DNA of 54,565 nt from Arsenicicoccus bolidensis DSM 15745 (GCF_000426385.1 NZ_AUFG01000026.1:1-54565); one strand, 5' to 3'; shown: positions 27,000 through 39,734, numbered from the stretch's first letter. Numbers and translations: made by a program. The notes: a model not told the origin generated them from the letters alone.

Positions 27000-27821
27000 T
27001 CCTTGCTCATGGCGGTGCCGCCTCCACCGGTGGGCCGGAGGCCTTCCTGCCCGCCGTCGTCCTGGGTCTCACCGCTGCTGCTGCAGGGTCGTATGCCGTG
27101 CTGGCCCGCCGCCAGGCGCGCCGGCACGGGTCCTGGAGCGGCTGGCGCACGGTGAGCTTCGTCACCGGGGCAGGCCTGCTCGGGATGGCGCTGGTGCCCG
27201 CGCTGTCCCCGTTCCCGGCCGGCGATTTCCGGGGGCACATGCTGCAGCACCTGCTGATCGGGATGTACGCACCGCTGCTGCTGGTCATGGGTGCCCCTGC
27301 CACGTTGCTGCTGCGCACGCTGCCGCCACGGCACGGGCGGGTGCTCGGACGACTGCTGCACGTGGCGCCGCTGCGCGTCGTCACCCACCCGGTCACGGCC
27401 CTCGTGCTCAACCTCGGCGGTCTCCTCGTCCTGTACCTCACCCCCCTCTACGTCGCCACCACCCAGCGTCCTGTCCTGCACCACCTCGTGCACCTGCACT
27501 TCCTTGTCGCCGGGTATCTCTTCGCCCACGCCATCGCCGGCCCTGACCCGGCCCCGTCGACCATCCGTCACCGCCAGGCTGGTCGTCCTCGGGGTGGCTG
27601 TCACCGGGCACGCGGTGCTGTCCCAGCTGCTGTATGCCGGAGCGCTCGTCCAGGTGCCCGTCTCGGCGGTCGAGCTGCGGGGCGCGGGGGAGCTCATGTA
27701 CTACGGCGGGGACATCGCCGAGCTCCTGCTGGCGCTCGCGATGCTGACCACGTGGCGCCGGCCCAGAGCCGCCGGCCGGCGTCATCTCGCTGCGGGGCGG
27801 CAGGCGACCGCACAATGGTGA
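26996..27821 (+). pseudogene. ctaG: CtaG-type cytochrome c oxidase assembly protein, split by a one-base frameshift
   Basis: The GTG at 26996 overlaps the DUF2243 stop. The first part (about 188 aa) has the caa3-CtaG pattern: HMLQHLLIGMYAPLLLVMGAPATLLLRTLP and LVHLHFLVAGYLFAHAIAGPDPAP. At about 27550-27560 the family match leaves this frame and continues in the next one: RRPSVTARLVVLGVAVTGHAVLSQLLYAG and GELMYYGGDIAELLLALAMLTTW, ending at 27821. The total span is 826 bp, one base more than a multiple of three. Removing one base from CCCCGTCGACC would restore a normal protein of about 274 aa. CtaG helps deliver copper to the oxidase. Whether this is a true lesion or a sequencing error cannot be told here. 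Confidence 0.8.
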
Positions 27822-27888
27822 GCACCGGGGCCACCCACCGGCGCGCACCTCGCCGCCGCGACCGGCCCCTCCGTCGAGAGGCACCGAC

Positions 27889-28101
27889 ATGAGCGACACG
27901 ACCGGCCAGCGCGCGGCGAACGACGAGGACCGACGCGACGAGGCTCGACGCGACGAGCGGGTGGAGGGCGCCGACGGCACGGCCGGCGACGGCGGGGGCG
28001 AGGTGTCCGAGACCGGTCTCGGCGGCACGGCTCCCGACGGTGGCGCGGACGCGGTTCCGAGCGAGCACACCACCCCCGGCCAGGACGGAGCCGATGTCTG
28101 A
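27889..28101 (+). CDS. Small acidic hydrophilic protein of unknown function
   Basis: 70 aa, rich in Asp, Glu, Gly and Arg with no hydrophobic segment, probably disordered (MSDTTGQRAANDEDRRDEARRDERVEGADG). GAGAGG lies about seven nt before the ATG. Its 3' end overlaps the next gene's ATG by eight bases, suggesting coupling. I do not recognise a family. Coding use is plausible but the low complexity keeps confidence modest. Confidence 0.45.
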   Translation: MSDTTGQRAANDEDRRDEARRDERVEGADGTAGDGGGEVSETGLGGTAPDGGADAVPSEHTTPGQDGADV

Positions 28102-29011
28102 GCACGGGGCCGACCCAGCGCCCGCAGCGCCCACCTCGCTGCCTAGGCCCTTGTTCAGGCCCTTGTCCAGCGCGCTGTCCCTGCCCCGATCTCTGCAGCG
28201 TCGCATCGGCGAGGCCGTGCGGGAGAAGGTCGCCGGCGCCGACGCCGTGGCCGCCCACGACCGCATCTGGGGCACGCCCGGCGAGCGGTGGTTCACCGAG
28301 GACGACCCGATCTGGCGCGTGCACGGTGACGCGTCGATGTTCGCCGCCGGGATCACGGCGCTGCTGCTCCAGTCCCTGCACCCCTCCGCCATGGCCGGGG
28401 TCGCGGGGCACAGCGGCTATCGCGGCGACCCGTGGGGGCGGCTGCAGCGCACCAGCCACTACCTGGCGACCACGACCTTCGGCACGATCGAGCACGCGGA
28501 GCAGGCCATCGCCACCGTCCGCAGCGTGCACGAGCGCGTCCGGGGCAAGGACGACCTCGGCTGGCCCTATCGCGCGAGCGATCCGCACCTCCTGCGTTGG
28601 GTGCACGTCGCCGAGGTCTGGTCCTTCCTGACCGGGCACCAGCGCCACGGTTCGCGGCCCCTCACCCCGGCCGAGGCCGACACCTATGTCGCCCAGACCG
28701 CCATCCCCGCCGCCCGCCTCGGGGCCGGGGACCTGCCGGCGACCGTCCGCGAGCTCGAGGAGGCGTTGGCCGGCTACCGGCCCGAGCTGCGGGTGACTCC
28801 TGCTGCCCGGGACGCCGCCGACTTCCTGCTGCGCGAGCCGCCGCTGCCGCGTCCGGCGCGTCCCGGCTATCAGCTGCTGGCGCGAGGCGCGGTCGACCTG
28901 CTGCCGGGGTGGGCCCGCGACGAGCTGGGCCTCGCCCGCCCCGCGCTCGCAGCCCCCGCCGGTGCAGTGGGCACCCGGCTCGTCCGCTGGGGCCTCAGCG
29001 CCGTTGGCTGA
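28094..29011 (+). CDS. DUF2236 / MpaB-type oxygenase-like protein
   Basis: 305 aa. The segments WRVHGDASMFAAGITALLLQSLHPSAMAGV, GDPWGRLQRTSHYLATTTFG and HLLRWVHVAEVWSFLTGHQRHG match the DUF2236 family, which includes latex-clearing (rubber oxygenase) protein and MpaB and binds b-type haem through conserved histidines. The substrate in this organism is unknown. The ATG at 28094 overlaps the end of the small acidic gene. The frame is open further upstream, but that part lies in the previous gene. The downstream convergent partner is galK, separated by an AT-rich inverted repeat. Confidence 0.82.
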   Translation: MSEHGADPAPAAPTSLPRPLFRPLSSALSLPRSLQRRIGEAVREKVAGADAVAAHDRIWGTPGERWFTEDDPIWRVHGDASMFAAGITALLLQSLHPSAMAGVAGHSGYRGDPWGRLQRTSHYLATTTFGTIEHAEQAIATVRSVHERVRGKDDLGWPYRASDPHLLRWVHVAEVWSFLTGHQRHGSRPLTPAEADTYVAQTAIPAARLGAGDLPATVRELEEALAGYRPELRVTPAARDAADFLLREPPLPRPARPGYQLLARGAVDLLPGWARDELGLARPALAAPAGAVGTRLVRWGLSAVG

Positions 29012-29071
29012 CCCGCCCCGCCCTCTCGCCCCGCACCCCCACCAGCCCCGCACCCGCACTCGCACCCGACG

Positions 29072-29138
29072 CCATTGGTCACCAATCACGTCCCAGCGGC
29101 CCTTATGAACGATCCAAAACGTCACTGGTGACCAATGG
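29072..29138. repeat. Inverted repeat CCATTGGTCACCA ... TGGTGACCAATGG
   Basis: The outer 13 bp at 29072-29084 and 29126-29138 are perfectly complementary, and several further bases inwards also match (about 18 of 22). The 41-bp spacer is unusually AT-rich. It lies between the convergent ends of the DUF2236 gene and galK and may terminate both. Related words (CGGCCCTT, CCATTGGTCAC) recur at 23357-23402. Confidence 0.7.
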
Positions 29139-29198
29139 AGTCGGGGTGCGGGCGGTGCGGGCGGTCTGCGACCACTCTGGCTCACCCCAGCGACAAGA

Positions 29199-30371
<1,173 letters not shown>

Positions 30372-30381
30372 GGTGTTCTCC

Positions 30382-30407
30382 TCACGGTGCGATCGCACGG
30401 TGCGATC
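30382..30407 (-). repeat. Two 13-bp direct repeats in the galK leader
   Basis: On the minus strand GATCGCACCGTG(C/A) occurs at 30407-30395 and 30394-30382, immediately before the galK SD. The junction also forms the palindrome GTGCGATCGCAC (30387-30398). Confidence 0.75.
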
Positions 30408-30477
30408 CTCATGGGTTGTGCTCAGGTCGGGTGGCTCGGTGCGACGAGTCTCGCCGAGCGCAGCTCGTCCAGCGCGG

Positions 30478-31251
30478 TCAGACCGACGCCACGACGACGT
30501 CGGGGACGTGCTCGGACAGGGCGGCCCGGTCGTGGTCGCCGAGCAGCGAGTCGGTCACGACGACGTCGGCGCGGCTGAGCGGGACCACACCGGCGAGAGC
30601 GACGACGCCCGCCTTGGTGTGGTCGACGAGCACGACGAGGCTGCGACCGCAGTCGATCATCGCCTGGGCCGTGGCGACCTCGGCGAGGTTGGGGCAGGTG
30701 AACCCCGCCTCCGGGTCGAAGCCGTGGAAGCCGTGGAAGACCAGGTCGACGTGCAGCCCCCGCAGCGCCGAGATCGCGACCGGTCCCACGAGCGCGTGGG
30801 AGCGGGTGCGCACGCCTCCGGTGACGACGACCTGGCTGGAGCGGGGCAGCGCGTCGAAGAGCAGGTCCGCGGTGTCCGTGCTGTTGGTCACGACGGTGAG
30901 GTCCTCGACGTCCGCCACGGTCGCGGCGAAGGCGTAGGTCGTCGTCCCCGCCGAGATGGCGATCGTCATGCCGGGCTTGACCAGCTCACGGGCGGCCTGG
31001 GCGATGGCCTGCTTGGCGGCGAGCTCGCGAGTCGCCTTGGCCGCGAAGCCCGGCTCGTCGCTGGCGCCGGGACCGAGCGAGGTGGCGCCGCCGTGCACGC
31101 GACGCACGAGCCCGAGCCGGTCGAGCTCCTCGAGGTCGCGCCGGATGGTCATCTCCGAGACGCCGAGGGCGTCTGCGACGTCGACGACCCGGATGGCGCC
31201 CGACGACTGCACCTCCTTGAGGAGGGTGTCCCTGCGCTGGTGGGGGAGCAC
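30478..31251 (-). CDS. DeoR-family transcriptional regulator of the galactoside locus
   Basis: 257 aa. The N-terminal DeoR helix-turn-helix reads RRDTLLKEVQSSGAIRVVDVADALGVSEMTIRRDLEELDRLGLVRRVHGGA (residues 5-57). The C-terminal sugar-phosphate sensor domain has the ISAGTTTYAFA, VVTNSTD and DHTKAG motifs of DeoR proteins. GTG 31251 is only five nt after the GH42 stop, so it is co-transcribed with the beta-galactosidase. It probably represses the divergent locus and responds to a phosphorylated sugar such as galactose 1-phosphate or 6-phosphate; this is inferred from location. Confidence 0.92.
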   Translation of the reverse strand: MLPHQRRDTLLKEVQSSGAIRVVDVADALGVSEMTIRRDLEELDRLGLVRRVHGGATSLGPGASDEPGFAAKATRELAAKQAIAQAARELVKPGMTIAISAGTTTYAFAATVADVEDLTVVTNSTDTADLLFDALPRSSQVVVTGGVRTRSHALVGPVAISALRGLHVDLVFHGFHGFDPEAGFTCPNLAEVATAQAMIDCGRSLVVLVDHTKAGVVALAGVVPLSRADVVVTDSLLGDHDRAALSEHVPDVVVASV

Positions 31252-31256
31252 GGACC

Positions 31257-33284
31257 TCAGTCCCTCTCGGTCCCGGTCTCGCGGATGACGGCGACCCCGC
31301 CGGCGGCCAGCGCGACGCGTCCCTCGACCGGGGCGTCCGCCACGACGTCGTGCCCCGACGCCGTCACCTCGGCGGTGGTGTCCCCGTGGTTGATCGCGAA
31401 GAGCCAGGACCCGCGGTCGCCGGACCGCCGCACGAGCTCGACGCCGGGTGACGCCTCGGCCACGCGGTCGATGCCCGCCTCCGCTCGCAGTCCGTCGAGC
31501 AGGCGGCGCCAGCCCTCGTCGTCGAGGAGCGTGCTGACGTATGTCGCCGAGCCGCCGCCCGCGACGCGGCGGCGCGTCATGGCGGGGCCACCGTCGAGCG
31601 GCCCGTCGGCGTAGCGCGCCAGCACCTCGCAGTCGACGGCGTCGAGGTCCTCGGACCACACGGTGCCGGTCGTGCCGTCGTCGAGCCGCACCTGCTCGCC
31701 AACGCGGAGGGGGGAGAACTCCTGGCAGCGCACGCCCAGCAGGTCGCGGAACGCGCCGGGGTAGCCGCCGAGGCGGATGTGGTCGTGCTCGTCGACGATG
31801 CCGGAGAAGTAGGTGACGACGACGTGCGCCCCGCGTGCGGCGGCGTCGGCGACGGCGGTGGCGTGCTCGTCGCGCACGAGATACAGGGTGGGGACCACGA
31901 CGACGTCGTAGCCCTCGAGGTCCGCGCCCGGGTGCACGACGTCCGCCGTGACGTGCAGGTCGCGCAGCGCGCGGTGCACCGCCAGCGCCGCGTCCGGGTA
32001 GTCGAGCGCCTCCGACGGCAGGGCGGGTCCGCCGGCGGCCCACTGCGCCTCGTAGTCCCACAGGACCGCCACGCGTGCCTCGACGCGGCTGCCGAGGAGG
32101 TCCGGCATACGGCCGAGGATCTCCCCGAGGCGGCTGACCTCGGCGAACCGACGGGTGTCCGGGCCGGCGTGGGGCAGCATCGCCGAGTGGTACTTTTCGG
32201 CGCCGGCCCGCGAGGCCCGCCACTGGAAGTAGCCCACGGTGTCCGCGCCGTGCGCGACGTGGGACAGGCTGTCGCGCAGCAGCTGCCCCGCGGGCTTGGC
32301 CGGGTTGACGGGCTGCCAGTTGACCGCGCTGGTGGAGTGCTCCATGAGCATCCAGGGCCGGCCCCCGGCGACGCCGCGGGTGATGGCGGCGGACAGCGAC
32401 AGCTCGGCGGTGGGGTCGGGCAGGGCGTCCACCCGGTAGTGGTCGGTGCTGACCACGTCCACGTGCGAGGCCCAGGAGTGGTAGTCGAGGTGACGGAACC
32501 CGGTCATCGTCATGAAGTTGGTGGTGACGGGGACGCCGGGCGACAGCTCGCGCAGGACCGCCAGCTCGGCGTCGTGCTGGGCGAGCAGCTGGTCGGACTG
32601 GAAGCGCGTGTAGTCCAGGACCTGCGTGGGGTTGTTGATCGTGGGCGTGGCCCGCGGGGGCAGGACGTGCTCCCAGTCGGTGTAGCGCTGGCTCCAGAAG
32701 GCCGTCCCCCACGAGTCGTTCAGCGCCTCGAGGGTGCCGTGCCGGGCCTGCAGCCAGGTGCGGAAGGCCGCCGCGCAGCGGTCGCAGTAGCACGGGACGT
32801 TGTGGCAGCCGTACTCGTTGGACACGTGCCACATCGCGAGGGCCGGGTGGTCGTGGTAGCGCCGGGCCATCTGCGCCGTCAGCGCCACGGCGTGGTCGCG
32901 GAAGGTCGTCGAGCTGGGGCACCAGGCCTGCCGCGAACCCTGACCGAGCACGTGCCCCTCGCGGTCCACCGGGAGCGTGTCGGGGTGCTCCTGGCTCAGC
33001 CAGACCGGCGGGGCCGCGGTGGCGGTGGCCAGGTCGACCGCGATGCCCGCGGCCGCCAGCTTGTCCATGATCGTGTCGAGCCACTCGAACTCGTAGACGC
33101 CCGCCTTGGGCTCGAGCCAGGACCAGGAGAACACCCCGAGCGTGACGAAGGTGACCCCCGCCCGGCGCATGAGCTCGACGTCCTCGTCCCACGTGCTGCG
33201 GGGCCACTGCTCGGGGTTGTAGTCCCCGCCGTAGGCCACACCGTTGTCAGGCCACTGTCGCATGCGGTCCATCGTGTGAGACAT
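31257..33284 (-). CDS. GH42 beta-galactosidase
   Basis: About 675 aa. The N-terminus VAYGGDYNPEQWPRSTWDEDVELMRRAGV is the GH42 hallmark. The acid/base is Glu157 (WHVSNEYG) and the nucleophile Glu315 (WMLMEHSTSAVNW). A four-cysteine zinc cluster typical of the family is seen in CHNVPCYCDRC. A glutamine-amidotransferase-like trimerisation domain and a C-terminal beta domain follow. No signal peptide is present, so it acts on imported galactosides in the cytoplasm, in line with the divergent ABC transporter. Starts at 33272 and 33263 are also possible; none has a clear ribosome site, and 33263 would be leaderless if TTGACA at 33299-33294 is the -35. Confidence 0.94.
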   Translation of the reverse strand: MSHTMDRMRQWPDNGVAYGGDYNPEQWPRSTWDEDVELMRRAGVTFVTLGVFSWSWLEPKAGVYEFEWLDTIMDKLAAAGIAVDLATATAAPPVWLSQEHPDTLPVDREGHVLGQGSRQAWCPSSTTFRDHAVALTAQMARRYHDHPALAMWHVSNEYGCHNVPCYCDRCAAAFRTWLQARHGTLEALNDSWGTAFWSQRYTDWEHVLPPRATPTINNPTQVLDYTRFQSDQLLAQHDAELAVLRELSPGVPVTTNFMTMTGFRHLDYHSWASHVDVVSTDHYRVDALPDPTAELSLSAAITRGVAGGRPWMLMEHSTSAVNWQPVNPAKPAGQLLRDSLSHVAHGADTVGYFQWRASRAGAEKYHSAMLPHAGPDTRRFAEVSRLGEILGRMPDLLGSRVEARVAVLWDYEAQWAAGGPALPSEALDYPDAALAVHRALRDLHVTADVVHPGADLEGYDVVVVPTLYLVRDEHATAVADAAARGAHVVVTYFSGIVDEHDHIRLGGYPGAFRDLLGVRCQEFSPLRVGEQVRLDDGTTGTVWSEDLDAVDCEVLARYADGPLDGGPAMTRRRVAGGGSATYVSTLLDDEGWRRLLDGLRAEAGIDRVAEASPGVELVRRSGDRGSWLFAINHGDTTAEVTASGHDVVADAPVEGRVALAAGGVAVIRETGTERD

Positions 33285-33293
33285 TGTGCGAGT

Positions 33294-33323
33294 TGTCAAC
33301 AGAAGTGCACATAGGTCTTGACA
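33294..33323. promoter_or_regulatory. Inverted repeat TGTCAA-N18-TTGACA between the divergent galactoside operons
   Basis: TGTCAA at 33294-33299 and TTGACA at 33318-33323 are mirror halves. Each also reads as a -35 box pointing at its own operon (TTGACA on either strand). A DeoR-type operator and/or back-to-back promoters would fit; the cognate -10 boxes are weak. Confidence 0.45.
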
Positions 33324-33441
33324 GGTGCTGGCGTGCGGGTGAACGATCATCGCCAACTGAGCGGAAATGTGTGAGTGGCGGGCCTCGTTGTGACCGAGCC
33401 GCACATCTCACGCCCGCTACTTCATCGTCGAAGGAGCCGTC

Positions 33442-34791
33442 ATGCCGCGTCCGTCCTCCGAGGGCGAGTACCTCGCCTCGCTGGTCCCCTCCTCCGTCCG
33501 CGCGCACCAGCCGAGCCGCCGGAGCATCCTCAAGGGCGTCGCCGGGCTGGGGGCGGCGGCCACGCTGCCCGCGCTGCTGGCCGCCTGCGGCGGTGGCGGC
33601 GGCTCGTCGTCCGGCTCCGCCACGGGCACCCTCAAGCTCGGGTCCAACCAGTCGGACGCGGTGCCCAAGGCCGCGGTGGAGGCGATCGTCAAGGGCTTCG
33701 AGGCCGCCAACCAGGGCCTCGACGTCGCGATCAACACCATCGACCACAACTCCTTCCAGGAGAACATCAACACCTACCTGCAGGGCTCGCCGGACGACGT
33801 GTTCACCTGGTTCGCCGGCTATCGCATGCGCTTCTTCGCCGAGAAGGGGCTGATCGGTGACGTCTCCGACGTCTGGGGCTCCGGCGCGGCCTACAGCGAG
33901 GCGGTCAAGAAGGCCTCGACCGGCGCCGACGGCAAGCAGTACCTCGTGCCCACGACCTACTACCCGTGGGCGGTCCACTACCGCAAGAGCGTCTTCGACA
34001 AGCACGGCTACACGGTGCCCAAGACCCTCGACGAGCTCGTCGCGCTGGCCGGGCGCATGAAGAAGGACGGGCTGGCGCCGATCGCGTTCGCCGACAAGGA
34101 CGGCTGGCCGGCGATGGGCACCTTCGACATCCTCAACCTGCGCGTCAACGGCTACGACTTCCACGTCAACCTGATGGCGGGCAAGGAGGACTGGTCGGGG
34201 GCCAAGGTCAAGAAGGTCTTCGACGTGTGGCGCCAGCTGCTCCCGGTCCACCAGCCCGACTCGCTCGGACGCACCTGGCAGGAGGGGGCCCAGTCGCTGC
34301 AGAGGGGCCAGTCCGGCATGTACTACATGGGCACCTTCCTGGCGCAGCAGTTCGCCAAGGGCGCCGAGCAGGCCGACCTCAAGTTCTTCAACTTCCCGGA
34401 GATCGACTCGACCATCGGTGCGGACGCCATCGACGCCCCGATCGATGGCTACATGATGTCCAAGCGCCCCCGCAACCAGGAGGGCGCCAAGAAGCTGCTC
34501 GGCTACCTCGCGACCGGTCCGGCGCAGGACACGCTCGTCCAGGCCGACCCGTCCGTCATCGCCTGCTCGGACCAGGCCACGACGGCGAAGTACACGCCTC
34601 TGCAGAAGGCCTCCCTGGACTTCGTCGAGCAGGCCAAGTCGATCGCCCAGTTCCTCGACCGTGACTCGCGGCCCGACTTCGCCTCGACGGTCGTGACCCC
34701 CGCCCTGCAGTCGTTCATCAAGAACCCCGGCGACGTCGACTCGATCGTGAGCCAGATCGAGAAGCAGAAGAAGACCATCTTCACCTCATGA
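33442..34791 (+). CDS. Sugar ABC transporter substrate-binding lipoprotein
   Basis: 449 aa, family 1 extracellular solute-binding protein. The N-terminus has a twin-arginine motif (PSRRSILKG, Arg26-Arg27) and a lipobox LLAACGG with lipidated Cys49, followed by a Gly/Ser linker. The mature part is of the MalE type (LGSNQSDAVPKAAVEAIVKGFEAANQGLDV, INTYLQGSPDDVFTWFAGYRMRFFAEKG, APIDGYMMSKRPRNQEGAKKLLGYLA). AAGGAG lies six nt before the ATG. It heads the operon SBP-permease-permease-UDPGP enzyme, divergent from the beta-galactosidase, so a galactoside is the likely ligand. No ATPase gene is present; a shared MsiK-like ATPase elsewhere is likely. Confidence 0.93.
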   Translation: MPRPSSEGEYLASLVPSSVRAHQPSRRSILKGVAGLGAAATLPALLAACGGGGGSSSGSATGTLKLGSNQSDAVPKAAVEAIVKGFEAANQGLDVAINTIDHNSFQENINTYLQGSPDDVFTWFAGYRMRFFAEKGLIGDVSDVWGSGAAYSEAVKKASTGADGKQYLVPTTYYPWAVHYRKSVFDKHGYTVPKTLDELVALAGRMKKDGLAPIAFADKDGWPAMGTFDILNLRVNGYDFHVNLMAGKEDWSGAKVKKVFDVWRQLLPVHQPDSLGRTWQEGAQSLQRGQSGMYYMGTFLAQQFAKGAEQADLKFFNFPEIDSTIGADAIDAPIDGYMMSKRPRNQEGAKKLLGYLATGPAQDTLVQADPSVIACSDQATTAKYTPLQKASLDFVEQAKSIAQFLDRDSRPDFASTVVTPALQSFIKNPGDVDSIVSQIEKQKKTIFTS

Positions 34792-35702
34792 GCACCACGA
34801 CAGCGTCGACGCGTCGCCGCCCTTCTCGTCGGGGGACGCGGTTGTCGGGAGGGGACCGGGTCACCATCGCGCTGATGGTCCTGGTGCCTACCCTCGTGGT
34901 GGTCGGCCTGGTGTGGCTGCCCGCCATCGCGACGGTCGTGCTGTCCGTCTTCGACTGGGACGGCCTCTCGCCGTTCTCCGAGGCCGTCCCGGTCGGCGGG
35001 CAGTTCTACGACGAGGCCGTCAACACCTATCCGGCGTTCTGGCCCGCCATCCAGCACAACCTGATCTGGCTGGCGGTCCTGTTCTTCGTCGCGACGCCGC
35101 TCGGGATGTTCCTCGCCGTGCTGATCGACCGCGAGTCCCGGGGCACCAAGTTCTACCAGTCGTCCTTCTACCTGCCGGTCGTCCTGTCGATGGCCCTCGT
35201 CGGCTTCATCTGGCAGCTGATGTTCTCCCGGGACCAGGGCTTCATCAACGCCGTCACGGGGTGGACGATCGACTGGTACGGCGACTCGAGCTACAACCTG
35301 TGGGCCGCCCTCATCGCGACCACCTGGCGGCACACGGGCTACATCATGCTGCTCTACCTCGCCGGCCTCAAGGGCGTCGACCTGTCGCTGCGGGAGGCGG
35401 CCAAGGTCGACGGGGCGGGGGAGCGTCAGACCTTCTTCAAGGTCGTGTTCCCGGTGCTGGCCCCGATCAACATCATCGTCCTGGTCGTCACGGTCATCGA
35501 GTCCCTGCGGGCCTTCGACCTCGTGTGGGTCATCAACAAGGGACGCAACGGCCTCGAGCTGATCTCCACCGAGGTGACGCGCAACATCGTCGGCGAGGCC
35601 CAGCGCATCGGCTTCGGCTCGGCGCTGGCGACGATCATGCTCGTGATCTCGTCCCTCTTCATCGCCGTCTACCTGCGCATCGTCATGAAGGAGGAGAAGT
35701 GA
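34788..35702 (+). CDS. Sugar ABC transporter permease (MalF-type)
   Basis: 304 aa with six membrane segments. The ABC permease EAA loop is seen in LSLREAAKVDGAGERQTFFKVVFPVLAPI. ATG 34788 overlaps the stop of the binding-protein gene (ATGA). The large periplasmic stretch after the first membrane segment (FDWDGLSPFSEAVPVGGQFYDEAV) is typical of family 1 sugar permeases. It pairs with the next gene to form the translocation pore. Confidence 0.94.
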   Translation: MSTTTASTRRRPSRRGTRLSGGDRVTIALMVLVPTLVVVGLVWLPAIATVVLSVFDWDGLSPFSEAVPVGGQFYDEAVNTYPAFWPAIQHNLIWLAVLFFVATPLGMFLAVLIDRESRGTKFYQSSFYLPVVLSMALVGFIWQLMFSRDQGFINAVTGWTIDWYGDSSYNLWAALIATTWRHTGYIMLLYLAGLKGVDLSLREAAKVDGAGERQTFFKVVFPVLAPINIIVLVVTVIESLRAFDLVWVINKGRNGLELISTEVTRNIVGEAQRIGFGSALATIMLVISSLFIAVYLRIVMKEEK

Positions 35703-36592
35703 GCACCACGACCGAGGTGCTGCGGCCCAGCGGCCGGCGCCCGATGACCGCGGGCCGGTGGGCGACGCACGGCTTCCTGCTGGTGATGGCCCTTCTGTGG
35801 CTGTTCCCGCTCGGCTACGCCGTGCTCGCCAGCCTGCGGTCCTACGACTACACCGCGCAGCACGGCTATCTGTCCTTCGGCGGCTTCACCCTCGACAACT
35901 ACCGCAACGCCTGGGAGCAGGCCGACTTCACGCAGAAGTTCCTCAACTCCGCCATCATCACGGTGCCGGCGGTGCTGCTGACCCTGGCCCTGGCCTGCTC
36001 CATCGCCTTCGTGGTGGCGCGGTTCAGCTCGCGGTGGAACCTCGTGCTGCTCGCGGTGTTCACCGCCGCCAACCTCCTGCCCCCGCAGGCGCTGCTGATC
36101 CCGGTCTTCCGGCTCTTCCAGCGGGCCGAGGTGCCCTTCTGGTTCAGCGACTCGGGCACCCTGCTGGACAGCTACTGGGGGCTGATCATCGTCAACGTCG
36201 CCTTCCAGACGGGCTTCTGCGCCTTCGTGCTGAGCAACTACATGAAGACCATCCCCAAGGAGCTCTACGAGTCGGCGATGGTCGACGGGGCCAGCGTCTG
36301 GCGGCAGTTCTGGCAGATGACGCTCCCGCTGTGCCGACCGCCGCTCGCGGCCTTGGCGACCCTCGAGGTGACCTGGATCTACAACGAGTTCTTCTGGGCG
36401 ACGGTGCTGATGCAGAGCGGTGACAAGTACCCCGTCACCAGCTCGCTGAACAACTTGCGGGGCCAGTTCTTCACGGACAACAACCTCGTCGCGGCGGGCT
36501 CGCTGATCGTGGCCGTGCCCACCCTCGCCATCTACTTCGCCCTCCAGAAGCACTTCGTCGCCGGGCTGACCCTCGGGGCGACCAAGGGCTGA
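35699..36592 (+). CDS. Sugar ABC transporter permease (MalG-type)
   Basis: 297 aa with six membrane segments. The EAA loop is ELYESAMVDGASVWRQFWQMTLPLCRPPLAAL. GTG 35699 overlaps the stop of the previous permease (GTGA), and GGAGGAGAA lies directly before it inside the upstream gene. The C-terminal motif FVAGLTLGATKG is the usual MalG ending, which contacts the ATPase. The frame extends upstream inside the preceding gene but has no family match there. Confidence 0.94.
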   Translation: MSTTTEVLRPSGRRPMTAGRWATHGFLLVMALLWLFPLGYAVLASLRSYDYTAQHGYLSFGGFTLDNYRNAWEQADFTQKFLNSAIITVPAVLLTLALACSIAFVVARFSSRWNLVLLAVFTAANLLPPQALLIPVFRLFQRAEVPFWFSDSGTLLDSYWGLIIVNVAFQTGFCAFVLSNYMKTIPKELYESAMVDGASVWRQFWQMTLPLCRPPLAALATLEVTWIYNEFFWATVLMQSGDKYPVTSSLNNLRGQFFTDNNLVAAGSLIVAVPTLAIYFALQKHFVAGLTLGATKG

Positions 36593-36639
36593 CGGCCGTC
36601 GAGTTGCCCCCGACACCCCCTGGACACGAAAGTGGTGCC

Positions 36640-39175
<2,536 letters not shown>

Positions 39176-39191
39176 GCCTGGAGGAGTGACG

Positions 39192-39734
39192 GTGCCGGTC
39201 ATCGGAGTCTCGATCGCCATCCCCGAGCCCTGGGGGTGCGAGCTGCAGCGCGCGCGGCTGTCCTACGGCGACGAGCAGGCGCGCGGCATCCCGACGCACG
39301 TGACGGTGCTGCCGCCGACGGAGGTCGACGACGCCGCGATGGACGGCATCCACGAGCACCTGCTGCGGTCCGCCGCGTCGGTCGCGCCGTTCACGCTCGA
39401 GCTGCGCGGCACCGGGACCTTCCGCCCGGTCTCGCCGGTGGTGTTCATCCAGGTCGCGCGCGGGATCCCGGCCTGCGAGCAGCTCGAGGCGACGGTCCGG
39501 CGCGGTGTGCTGGAGCGCGACCTGAGCTTCACCTACCACCCGCACGTGACGGTGGCGCACGGCCTGCCGGAGGACGCCCTGGAGCAGGCGTTCGTCGAGC
39601 TCGCCGACTACCACGCGCAGTTCACCGTCGGCGAGTTCTCGCTCTACGTCCAGGGCGACGACGAGGTATGGCGTCCCATCCGCCGCTACCCGCTCGGGGA
39701 CGCCAGCCAGGCCTACGTCAGCTGCGGCAGCTGA
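39192..39734 (+). CDS. 2'-5' RNA ligase / 2H phosphoesterase family protein
   Basis: 180 aa. The two HxT motifs of the 2H phosphoesterase fold are HVT in GIPTHVTVLPP and HVT in YHPHVTVAHGLP, one in each lobe. Family members act on 2',3'-cyclic or 2',5'-linked phosphodiesters; the physiological substrate of this bacterial subgroup is unsettled. The GTG at 39192 was chosen because GGAGGAG precedes it by about five nt. A GTG at 39186 overlaps that SD and is less likely. It directly follows trpS and faces the carboxypeptidase gene 32 bp away. Confidence 0.88.
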   Translation: MPVIGVSIAIPEPWGCELQRARLSYGDEQARGIPTHVTVLPPTEVDDAAMDGIHEHLLRSAASVAPFTLELRGTGTFRPVSPVVFIQVARGIPACEQLEATVRRGVLERDLSFTYHPHVTVAHGLPEDALEQAFVELADYHAQFTVGEFSLYVQGDDEVWRPIRRYPLGDASQAYVSCGS

